Shown here piece by piece: positions 35,741-43,522 of a stretch of 64,000 nt of DNA (the first letter of the stretch is position 1; the number at the start of each line of letters is the position of its first letter). The notes beneath the pieces are model-generated. The model saw only the letters and a program-made list of their open reading frames with translations. It ran no database searches and had not been told where the DNA came from. The position numbers and the translations under genes are program-made. Source of the stretch: UBA5109 sp963975155 (GTDB lineage: Bacteria > Pseudomonadota > Gammaproteobacteria > Pseudomonadales > Pseudohongiellaceae); NCBI GenBank assembly GCA_963975155.1, contig CAXBFG010000004.1:62001-126000 (forward strand), in the 5' to 3' direction.

Positions 35741-37234
35741 TCATCTTAGCATAGAACCTACGACTTGCTTAAGCCGTACAATGTCCTCAGCAATCTGTTC
35801 TTCATTTAAAGCATCAGAGATGGCAACGGCTGGCAGCAATCGATCTATTAGTGTACTGGCATCTTCAGCATTCCATAGTGCCGATAAGCTTTCTCGTTGC
35901 TCAGCTATAACATCAGCAAAAGCGTCACTACTGGTAAAACGATCTTTTAGTTGATTTCCCATCATAATCCGCAAACCTGGAACGCCAGGTAGACCATTGA
36001 TATCGATGGGCATCATCCCCGGTGGAGGCATCATTCCGCCTGGAGGCATCATCCCTGCTGGAGGCATCATTCCTGCCGGAGGCATCATTCCGCCTGGAGG
36101 CATCATTCCGCCTGGAGGTGCCATCCCTGCCATCATGTTGCCCATAAATGCAAAGTTCAAATCCCAGTTCAAAACGCTAAATTTATTGGTCTCCAGACTA
36201 TACCAAAGCATGAAATTACGGCCTGGCCCGGCCATATCATCAAAATTCCCAAATAATTCATGGGTCACGACATACTTGGCAAAGCTGGGTATATCTACCC
36301 TGTCAGCCAGTCCCGCATCAAATTCCTCATCATTACTTGACTCCAGCCAGGACAGCAGATTGATGACCGGAGCCAAATCCATGCTGCCAACGGCATTTAA
36401 CTGATCAAAATCATTCACATATTGTGTGAGATCCTCGCCTTTATATACAAACTCATTATCACTACTGGATTTGTAAAGCACTCCTCTGCCCTGGCCTATG
36501 CGATAAGCATATTGCAAATCAGGATTCTCGAGCACCAGACGTGTAGTACTGGGGTTCCCATTTACAGTGAATTCGACCCAACTAAAGTTCTGAGAAACCT
36601 GCCCCGAATCAGAGATCAATTGTAATGCCAGTGCTTCATTCATACTTGCGCTGCCAGGATTAGCAGGCCTGACGGCTATTTCTGAATAACCCTGATATAA
36701 CCTGCCAGGGACAAATTTATTAAAACTGATTAACAAGGGTAATGTCGAAGGATTATCAAAACTGGAATTACCCAGAAAATTCAACATCATATCGGGCAAT
36801 TCAGGCATTCCAGGTGTATTTGCCCTTAAGCCAAACAAGGTAGAATTACCCTTTAGGCGTACGCCCACAGCATTAACAAGGACTCCGTCTATGATGGCAT
36901 CAGCCTGAATCCAGGTTTTTTCAGTTTCATTCTGAAAATCACGAATCATCAATTGATATTCGATATCGTTGATCTCCAAAGCGATACGATGGGGCATATT
37001 CAAATCAAATAATTCCACCTCGCCGGCCACATTTAAAGTGACATCATTAGTATCAAGTGCACTGTTATTGGAAAAAACTATCGGACGTATCTGAAATGTA
37101 CCAACGATAAATCCAGTCAGTACTATTATAGAAATCGAGCAAAGTATCAGCCCGACATTTTGTCTGACAGACACAGGAACCAGCCTATTCCAAAGTGATC
37201 GTTTAATATCCTTGTTTCGATTATTTGCAGACAT
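35741..37234 (-). CDS. CotH-family atypical kinase with Met-rich repeat (first copy)
   Basis: 497 residues, paralogous to the next gene over its whole length. An N-terminal transmembrane helix lies at about 27-47, followed by the CotH domain: RLKGNSTL, likely catalytic D332/D333 in NFDDM, metal-ligand N340, and DFG-like D358 in NWDLN. Right after D358, residues 365-409 form a Pro-Gly-Met repeat with Met doublets, absent from the paralogue. Such Met-rich segments can bind copper, but this is only an inference. It is third in the operon after the VTC-like and DUF4956 genes. Confidence 0.85.
   Translation of the reverse strand: MSANNRNKDIKRSLWNRLVPVSVRQNVGLILCSISIIVLTGFIVGTFQIRPIVFSNNSALDTNDVTLNVAGEVELFDLNMPHRIALEINDIEYQLMIRDFQNETEKTWIQADAIIDGVLVNAVGVRLKGNSTLFGLRANTPGMPELPDMMLNFLGNSSFDNPSTLPLLISFNKFVPGRLYQGYSEIAVRPANPGSASMNEALALQLISDSGQVSQNFSWVEFTVNGNPSTTRLVLENPDLQYAYRIGQGRGVLYKSSSDNEFVYKGEDLTQYVNDFDQLNAVGSMDLAPVINLLSWLESSNDEEFDAGLADRVDIPSFAKYVVTHELFGNFDDMAGPGRNFMLWYSLETNKFSVLNWDLNFAFMGNMMAGMAPPGGMMPPGGMMPPAGMMPPAGMMPPGGMMPPPGMMPIDINGLPGVPGLRIMMGNQLKDRFTSSDAFADVIAEQRESLSALWNAEDASTLIDRLLPAVAISDALNEEQIAEDIVRLKQVVGSMLR
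36011..36118 (-). repeat. six-copy 18-bp tandem repeat in a CotH gene
   Basis: Six units of 18 bp, each coding PPxGMM (x = G, A or P). The units differ at a few third positions and at the variable residue, so they are not a fresh expansion, but unit-number changes between strains remain possible. Confidence 0.92.
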
Positions 37235-37272
37235 AGGACTTGCTCCTATATGTTGCCCGACGTAAAAAGCCG

Positions 37273-37950
37273 TTACAGGTCCGTTTGATCATAGCCGCTT
37301 AGTACCGTGACACGCTGCCCGGTATTAACTTCCGATAATTTATTAACCAGATCTCTTGGCTCTGCACCTCGATTTAATTCAACCGTATAAAATAGCTCCA
37401 ATAAAGCACCGCTGCGAATCGTTTCTGTACTCACTAACTCAAAACTTTTGGTTAACTTGATTAACACATCCTCTACCAGTTTATCGAAATCACCCTCTGG
37501 AGGAATTTGTACTTTTACAACCTGACGTTGGATGTTACTGGCAAAGGCATTCAATTTAGTCATTAACAATATGACAACACTAATTGATATGGTTGCAGCT
37601 ATGGCAAGCGCATAAAATCGTGTGCCTGTAGCCATACCAATGGCCATCACAAGAAAAATAAACCCCACATCACGGGTTTCTTTTAATGCATTACGAAAAC
37701 GAATAACCGAAAACGCACCTACCAGGGCAAAGGCTCTGGCAATATTTGAACCAACCACCAGCATCAACACTGCAATAACCATACAAACCACAATTAATGT
37801 CTGAACATATGACTGGCTGTAGGAAATATTCCTGTGAGTGGATCTGTACACAAAACCAACTACCATCGATAATAAAAATGACAAGGTTAATGCCAGAATA
37901 ATATCCATAGTGTTAAACGTTCCGGAAAGATCGACGACATCAAAATTCAT
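37273..37950 (-). CDS. DUF4956 membrane protein
   Basis: 225 residues with about four transmembrane helices in the first ~140 (DIILALTLSFLLSMVVGF; the conserved GAFSVIRFRNALKETRDVG lies between helices) and a soluble C-terminal domain. The family has no established function but is often encoded beside VTC-domain and CotH proteins, as here. It lies 23 bp after the VTC-like gene. Confidence 0.85.
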   Translation of the reverse strand: MNFDVVDLSGTFNTMDIILALTLSFLLSMVVGFVYRSTHRNISYSQSYVQTLIVVCMVIAVLMLVVGSNIARAFALVGAFSVIRFRNALKETRDVGFIFLVMAIGMATGTRFYALAIAATISISVVILLMTKLNAFASNIQRQVVKVQIPPEGDFDKLVEDVLIKLTKSFELVSTETIRSGALLELFYTVELNRGAEPRDLVNKLSEVNTGQRVTVLSGYDQTDL

Positions 37951-37973
37951 TTACTGTATCTCCAAGTTAAACT

Positions 37974-38783
37974 TTATGATGATTTTTCAGGCTCAGGGAA
38001 AGCTCTGGTATGTAGCAGGCCCCTTGCCCCATTTGAATTTGCCTCAATTGCTTTGCAGTATTTCGAAACCCTGATGACATCCAGACTCATCTCCGCCGCA
38101 ACATCCGTAAACCAGGTTGGTACTCTCTCGTTAGCCTTCACTTCAACTATTGACAGATGGGATGGAATTATAAATTTATTATCGGTATTACAGCTTAAAT
38201 AAAAATCTCTGTCTCGCCCCTGTACACGATGATCCATCGTAATTCTAAGGCCAAGATCTGCATCAATACCCACATAGGCTTCCCGGTGATATGTTGTCAG
38301 CACCATTGGCTGCAGATCTGCCGTTTCACAAAGTGTAAGCACTTCATTTACGAAGGATTGGTTGGCAGCAGAGCCTTCGGGAGCAATTCTTTCATCACAA
38401 AGTACGCGTGCCTGACTGTAAGGCAATGCTATTCGACGCTTCTGGGTAACTCGATTGACGCGTTGTTTAATTTCAACGTAAACAATAGTGTCATCATTAA
38501 TCGTTTCTGGTTCGCCATATGCTCTGATTCGCAATTTTCGACGAAAGCGCAAGCCTTCAATTTTTTCCCAGTAAAACCTAAGATCATTCGTGTCATAGTA
38601 AAGGCTGCTTATTCGTCTGGATTGTTCATTAGCATGAGCATCTTCACCCATCCTGGCACTGACTTTGTCTCTGAATTCAGGGATAGAGGCTTCTGGTAAA
38701 AAATATTTGATTTCATAACGATTGAAGCGATGCAAGGCACTCGCTGTGGCTGTAGCTAGTGATTCAGTTTGTTCTTCCACCAT
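37974..38783 (-). CDS. VTC-domain (polyphosphate polymerase-like) protein
   Basis: 269 residues of the VTC/triphosphate-tunnel fold. Yeast Vtc4 of this fold makes polyphosphate from ATP. Seen are RYEIKY, SLYYDT, KLRIRAYG, VYVEIKQR, KRRIALP and SIVEVKANERVP, supplying the Arg/Lys and Glu residues expected to line a phosphate tunnel. No membrane segment is present, so it is probably cytoplasmic or bound to the DUF4956 partner. Polymerase activity is inferred from fold only. It is the first gene of the four-gene operon, with an unusual leader. Confidence 0.85.
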   Translation of the reverse strand: MVEEQTESLATATASALHRFNRYEIKYFLPEASIPEFRDKVSARMGEDAHANEQSRRISSLYYDTNDLRFYWEKIEGLRFRRKLRIRAYGEPETINDDTIVYVEIKQRVNRVTQKRRIALPYSQARVLCDERIAPEGSAANQSFVNEVLTLCETADLQPMVLTTYHREAYVGIDADLGLRITMDHRVQGRDRDFYLSCNTDNKFIIPSHLSIVEVKANERVPTWFTDVAAEMSLDVIRVSKYCKAIEANSNGARGLLHTRAFPEPEKSS

Positions 38784-38875
38784 GGCTTAGCTTTCCTGCC
38801 CGACTATCACACTTCTCATACCTGAAAATCTATTAAGATCAGGTTAAGAAAATACTAATGTTAGGCAGCTTAGCC
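38784..38875 (-). promoter_or_regulatory. structured leader covering the VTC-gene start
   Basis: In the mRNA, 38867-38875 (GGCUAAGCU) can pair with 38784-38792 (AGCUAAGCC), which directly abuts the AUG, with one A-A mismatch. The adjoining GCC (38864-38866) pairs with GGC (38798-38800), leaving the Shine-Dalgarno AGGAA as a bulge. The 63-nt loop holds another hairpin (38820-38825 with 38839-38844). Control of translation is an inference. Confidence 0.45.
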
Positions 38876-39067
38876 ATCCATTCACATAAAGTCTATGCAG
38901 TTAAACGTTTAGATCATTAAAGATCCTTTTTATATACACAGTTGCCATCGGGTCAATTAGCTGAATAACTACACCTTATCCGACATCCGTATAGAGACTG
39001 TTTGTTAACTTATTTAAACGGCGAAGACTTCAATTAAACTTATCAACAAAGAAATGTCAGAGCTTCT
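38876..39067. other. gene-free remainder between the VTC operon and the DUF4159 gene
   Basis: AT-rich and without a convincing coding frame. It must contain the operon promoter on minus, but no good -35/-10 pair stood out. Confidence 0.5.
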
Positions 39068-39096
39068 TTTACGGGCTGGCTTTTATCTGATATAAC
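39068..39096 (+). promoter_or_regulatory. promoter of the DUF4159 gene, apparently leaderless
   Basis: TTTACG (39068-39073), a 17-bp spacer and TATAAC (39091-39096). Transcription would begin six or seven bases later, at the ATG itself (39103). No Shine-Dalgarno lies before that ATG. Confidence 0.5.
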
Positions 39097-39102
39097 TAGC
39101 TC

Positions 39103-39936
39103 ATGTATCTGCGGCTAACTTTAAACAAGTGTTTTTCTGTGCTGATTATTCTGCTCAGCCTGCACTGCCCCTCGTTATTTGCCCAACGTGAATTCCGGGT
39201 GCTCGAAAGCCTCGAAAATGACGCTTATGAAGCCCTGCCGGCTGACTACCAGGTTCCAGGTGAATTTGTTGTTGGTCGCTTGATGTATCCCTCCTATGGC
39301 GGAGGCCGCATGGGCAACTGGCTCTTGGGCGGCACCAACTGGGCCGTGGATTATCCGCGCGGCGACCGCACCTATGCCCGCTTGCTCAAACGGCTGACTA
39401 CTATCAATGTTCGTTCTGTAGAGCAACCGGTTAATCTCGATGATGGCGATGATATCTTCAACTGGCCCTTCCTAATTGTTGGCATGCCAGGCAGTTGGGA
39501 CCTTACCGACAGTCAGGCTGCCAAACTAAGAGAATACCTCTTAAGGGGTGGTTTTCTGCTTGCCGACAGCTTTTTTGGCAGCAGGGAATGGAGCGGATTT
39601 ATCTCAAGCCTGAACCGGGTATTTCCGGATCGGCCTATCGTTGATTTACCCGACGATCATTCATTCTTCAACATACTTTACGATCTTAGCGATCGCAAAC
39701 AAATCAGCAATATGAGAATGCTTTCATGCTGTGCAGTCCCCTACCGCGATGATGGTGTAGTGCCTCAGTGGAAGGCCATTCTGGATGACGACGGAAGAAT
39801 CCTGATTGCCATTGCCTTTAATAATGATATGGGCGATTCCTGGCAGCATCAGGATAATCCTCGCTACCCTCAGACAGATGCCGCTCAAGGCATACAGATG
39901 GGCGTCAATTATGCCGTCTATTCCCTGACGCATTAG
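39103..39936 (+). CDS. exported DUF4159 domain protein
   Basis: 277 residues: a signal peptide ending about SLFAQ, then a DUF4159 domain with a Gly-rich early segment (YPSYGGGRMGNWL), VDYPRGDRTYARLL, LREYLLRGGFLLADSFFG and an FNNDMGDSW block. Its fold resembles glutamine-amidotransferase-like domains; no function is known. In other bacteria it sits with MoxR/DUF58 genes, but here it stands alone next to the VTC/CotH operon. Confidence 0.85.
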   Translation: MYLRLTLNKCFSVLIILLSLHCPSLFAQREFRVLESLENDAYEALPADYQVPGEFVVGRLMYPSYGGGRMGNWLLGGTNWAVDYPRGDRTYARLLKRLTTINVRSVEQPVNLDDGDDIFNWPFLIVGMPGSWDLTDSQAAKLREYLLRGGFLLADSFFGSREWSGFISSLNRVFPDRPIVDLPDDHSFFNILYDLSDRKQISNMRMLSCCAVPYRDDGVVPQWKAILDDDGRILIAIAFNNDMGDSWQHQDNPRYPQTDAAQGIQMGVNYAVYSLTH

Positions 39937-39957
39937 GACTGGCACCTGGTTTATTGT

Positions 39958-41181
39958 TCAGCTTTCAAAGTATAGTCGCATCTGCTGCGACCTGCGCCAG
40001 AAAATAATCAAGCCATAGAGGCAAAGCATGGCCGCTATAAGATTCGGCCAGAATAATCCGATATATTCTGCGACAAAACCGATCAGGAGTACTCCCAGTG
40101 CGGTAGCCCCACGAGTCAGAGCGGCCCAAAGGCTCAGCACCCTGCCGCGCAATTCATCATCAATACTGTTCTGCACCAGAGTCTGGCTCGATACTGAGCT
40201 TAAGGTGATGGACCAGCCAACAATAAAAATCATCAGCAGGCCCAACAGGATTTGTGTTGCCCAGGCAAATACAGCCAGGGCAAGAATGGAAGCCAGGCTG
40301 TTAATCAGCATGCTTTTAACCAGACCTTCTGCCCTACCACGCAAGGTAATATACATTCCGGCAGCAACCGCTCCCAAGCCAAGAATTGCTGTATAAAGTG
40401 CCAGGTCTTCCGCACCCCCTTTGTAGACTGCACCGATAAAGGCCGCCAGCATAAGCGTTACCGGCCTGATGCCAAAGGCCAGAATACCTTGCAAAATAAA
40501 GATATTACCCAGGGCGGGGATATTCCTTACGTAGCTGATTCCTTCCTTGATACCCTTGGCAATCGAGTCACTGGTTTTTATCGTGGTTTTTATCGGCAGA
40601 TGTATAAAAAACCAGGCCAGTAAAATGGGTATATAGGTAAGTGCATTACACAGCACGGCTACAGAAGTACCATAAAGCCCTATAACCACACCTGCCAGTG
40701 CAGGCCCCAGCAAACGAGCTACATTAAACACCACTGCTGTAAAGGAAGAAGCTGACACAATGTCTTTCCTTGCAACAAGATTCGGAATAATAGACAAGCG
40801 GATTGGTTGATGAGCTGCCTGAAAAATCCCGTCCAGCAGTGCAAACAGGAACAATAGTTCAATATTGATCACTTCAAATATAATCAACAAGTACAAGGCG
40901 ACAGCTTGTAGCATCATGGCGGACTGACAGAGTATTGTTAACATTTTTCGATTAAAACGATCTGCCCAGACACCGACAATAGGACTTATTATCAGCAAGG
41001 GCGCCAACTCGGCAAAGGCAACGGCTCCGACCCAAAATTCCGATTCCGTGATTTCCCAGGTCAGCCAGCTGATCGCCAGCCTTTGCATCCAGAAGCCAAT
41101 CAGGGAAACACTATTGGCGCTCACGTAAATAGCAAAGTTTTTGTTGGAAAAAACAGAACGTAGGGCAGCTAGATTAGCCAC
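39958..41181 (-). CDS. MFS transporter (EntS-like family)
   Basis: 407 residues with about twelve transmembrane helices and the MFS loop motif (GVWADRFNRKM) between helices 2 and 3. It resembles the MFS_3 group of exporters. Substrate cannot be told. Convergent with the DUF4159 gene. Confidence 0.85.
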   Translation of the reverse strand: MANLAALRSVFSNKNFAIYVSANSVSLIGFWMQRLAISWLTWEITESEFWVGAVAFAELAPLLIISPIVGVWADRFNRKMLTILCQSAMMLQAVALYLLIIFEVINIELLFLFALLDGIFQAAHQPIRLSIIPNLVARKDIVSASSFTAVVFNVARLLGPALAGVVIGLYGTSVAVLCNALTYIPILLAWFFIHLPIKTTIKTSDSIAKGIKEGISYVRNIPALGNIFILQGILAFGIRPVTLMLAAFIGAVYKGGAEDLALYTAILGLGAVAAGMYITLRGRAEGLVKSMLINSLASILALAVFAWATQILLGLLMIFIVGWSITLSSVSSQTLVQNSIDDELRGRVLSLWAALTRGATALGVLLIGFVAEYIGLFWPNLIAAMLCLYGLIIFWRRSQQMRLYFES

Positions 41182-41223
41182 TGATTTTTACTCACAGAAT
41201 TAAAACACGTTGAATTATTATGC

Positions 41224-42501
41224 TCAGGGGATCCGGTCTTTAACCAGCAGGTTGACTGCGTCCTGCTGCTCTGCCAGATCAAATGACTCCGATTGGACCC
41301 GAAAACCACCAGCATCTGCCGTAGAATTCAGCGCTATCGTCGCCCCGACATAAATCGTATCGACTGAAGATAGTGTGAATTGTGGAATCATTGCCATACT
41401 ATCATCCAGGGTAACCGTAAGCGGCAGATCGTCAAGATTGTATTCCACCGCAGCCAAAGGAAACTGTACACTCTCACTACGGGCAAATACAAAAACACGC
41501 ATACCAGGCTGAAGCTGATCACGTATCGATTCATCAACATCGACACGTACCGTAACCGCAGAATTATTGGCAACAGATGTATTAGCTTCAGAATCGCCTG
41601 CTTCCCCATCCACTACTCCATCTGCTTCTGCCAGCAATGATTCAATCGTTGCAACCCGTTCATTTAGTTCCGCAACTTGTGCACTGCCAGGGGCTAACTG
41701 GGAAATCTGACGTCGCCAGTAATTGGCCGCACCACGGTAATCCTGTGCCAGCAGGGCTTCTACTGCAAGGATACTCATAACCGCCTGTTCATTGGAATTG
41801 AGCAGCAGAGCCTCATCAATAGTGGCCTGCACAATAGGAGAAAGTGTTGAATCTGCCACCAGATATTGCGCCTGGGCCAATTGTCCAAGTACCGTTGCTT
41901 TATCCTGATCAGCTGGCATATTGTCTGCTAACTGCGAAAAAACACGTGCAGCATCAGCATACTTTTCAAGCGAGATGAACAACGTTCCCAATGTGTAACC
42001 GGTCTGGATATCATCATCCCGTCTCTGAAAACGTTGATCCAGAATCCGGGCTATTTCATTCAGGCCTGCCAGCTGCTCTTCTGTCGATTCAGAACTGCCA
42101 AGCTGATCAATCAATTCAGGCAATACCAACTCTGGTCCCGAACCAAGTTCTCGATAAAGCAAAAAACTGGCTATCGGTATAAAAAACAATAACAACAATG
42201 GCATCAGCTTTGTAAATGAGGATACCGAACTTTGTTTACTTTTGACTTCACTTTCCATATCACTGAGAAAGTTTCTTTCCAGTTCTACTTTTAACTTTTC
42301 AAATTCTTCCTGTTCTATCAGCTTGTCTCTAAGCCCGTCTTCCAACTCGCCTATATGTTGCTGGAACAAGTCTACATTCTGCTGTCTTCTTAGCTCACTC
42401 TGCTGAGTTCTGAGTTGTCCACGAAAACGCCATACAGGAACCAAAACAAACATAGAGGCTAGCAGCATTAATATAATCAGATACAGGGTGAGATCAGACA
42501 T
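41224..42501 (-). CDS. ccmI: cytochrome c maturation protein CcmI
   Basis: Membrane protein with TPRs that hands apocytochrome to the CcmFH ligase. Two transmembrane helices (about 5-24 and 94-113) flank a charged coiled-coil-like segment; a TPR-type helical region follows (about 155-290), and a separate beta-rich C-terminal domain ends the protein. 425 residues. Last gene of the ccm operon, 2 bp after ccmH. Confidence 0.88.
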   Translation of the reverse strand: MSDLTLYLIILMLLASMFVLVPVWRFRGQLRTQQSELRRQQNVDLFQQHIGELEDGLRDKLIEQEEFEKLKVELERNFLSDMESEVKSKQSSVSSFTKLMPLLLLFFIPIASFLLYRELGSGPELVLPELIDQLGSSESTEEQLAGLNEIARILDQRFQRRDDDIQTGYTLGTLFISLEKYADAARVFSQLADNMPADQDKATVLGQLAQAQYLVADSTLSPIVQATIDEALLLNSNEQAVMSILAVEALLAQDYRGAANYWRRQISQLAPGSAQVAELNERVATIESLLAEADGVVDGEAGDSEANTSVANNSAVTVRVDVDESIRDQLQPGMRVFVFARSESVQFPLAAVEYNLDDLPLTVTLDDSMAMIPQFTLSSVDTIYVGATIALNSTADAGGFRVQSESFDLAEQQDAVNLLVKDRIP

Positions 42502-42503
42502 TC

Positions 42504-42992
42504 TTATCTATTCCCCTTTTTACCAGACAGAATCTTATCGAGTTGCACTTGTTCCTCGGCACTCAGTTCGCTGGACTCAGTGCTATTCTGACTATTCTTG
42601 CCCATCCTCCATATGATCACAAAGCCTGCCAGTAACAGAAATAAGGGACCAAACCAAAGTACAAAAGTACTGGCATTTAGGGCTGGACGGTAATTTATAA
42701 ATTCACCATAGCGTTGCGTCATAAAATCAATAATTTCATCATTGGAACGACCATCCAGTATCTGTTCATAAATTTCGACTCTCAAATCGGCAGCAATGGG
42801 GGCATCGGAGCCAGAAAGATTGGAGTTTAGACACATGGGACAACGCAGCTGATCACTCAATTCCTTGAAGCGTTCTTCCTGGGCATCATTCTCAAATTGA
42901 TACACTTCGATAGCTGCAGAGACCGGCACAGTAATTGACAAGAGCCAGCATAAGGTAAGAAAAAGAAAAACTGGACTCTTAGACATAATCAC
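42504..42992 (-). CDS. ccmH: cytochrome c maturation protein CcmH
   Basis: Thiol reductant of apocytochrome c. Signal peptide, then the redox motif LRCPMC (LRCxxC in the family), NSNLSGSDAPIAADLR, and a C-terminal membrane helix. 162 residues. Overlaps ccmG by 4 bp. Confidence 0.95.
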   Translation of the reverse strand: MIMSKSPVFLFLTLCWLLSITVPVSAAIEVYQFENDAQEERFKELSDQLRCPMCLNSNLSGSDAPIAADLRVEIYEQILDGRSNDEIIDFMTQRYGEFINYRPALNASTFVLWFGPLFLLLAGFVIIWRMGKNSQNSTESSELSAEEQVQLDKILSGKKGNR

Positions 42993-43522
42993 TTAATTCG
43001 AGCAATAACAGGTTCGAAGGTTTCTTCCCATATCTGATGATTAATCACCCCGACATGACGATATCGAATCATACCCAAACTATCGACAATGAATGTTTCA
43101 GGCGCTCCGGCCACACCAAAATCAATGCCCAGACGGCCATCCAGATCAACAATGACCTGCTTGAAGGGGCTGCCCTTTTCCTCCAGAAACAAGCGCGCCT
43201 CATCAAGGTCATCTTTATAATTCACTCCGATAAAAGTGAGATCTGGCTCATTTGCACTTATTTCTACCAAATATGGATGCTCAACATGACAGGGCGGACA
43301 CCAGGTTGCCCAGAAATTGATAATGCTGATGCCGCCACTTAGATTTTGTGAAGATATTAACGGAGCATCAACAGCCAGATCCGGTAAAGTAAATTCAGGC
43401 AATGGACGATTCACCAAAGCCGAAGGTACCATGTTGGGGTTTCTTCCCAAACCAAACAGCAAGAGTCCCAGCATCAGGAAAAAGAATACTCCCGGGATAA
43501 TCAACTTGGTACGGTTGTTCAT
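42989..43522 (-). CDS. ccmG: thiol:disulfide interchange protein CcmG/DsbE
   Basis: Membrane-anchored thioredoxin-like reductant in heme ligation. The active site is WCPPC within NFWATWCPPCHVEHP, with a cis-Pro region GAPETF. 177 residues; the stop/start is shared with ccmF. Confidence 0.95.
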   Translation of the reverse strand: MNNRTKLIIPGVFFFLMLGLLLFGLGRNPNMVPSALVNRPLPEFTLPDLAVDAPLISSQNLSGGISIINFWATWCPPCHVEHPYLVEISANEPDLTFIGVNYKDDLDEARLFLEEKGSPFKQVIVDLDGRLGIDFGVAGAPETFIVDSLGMIRYRHVGVINHQIWEETFEPVIARIK

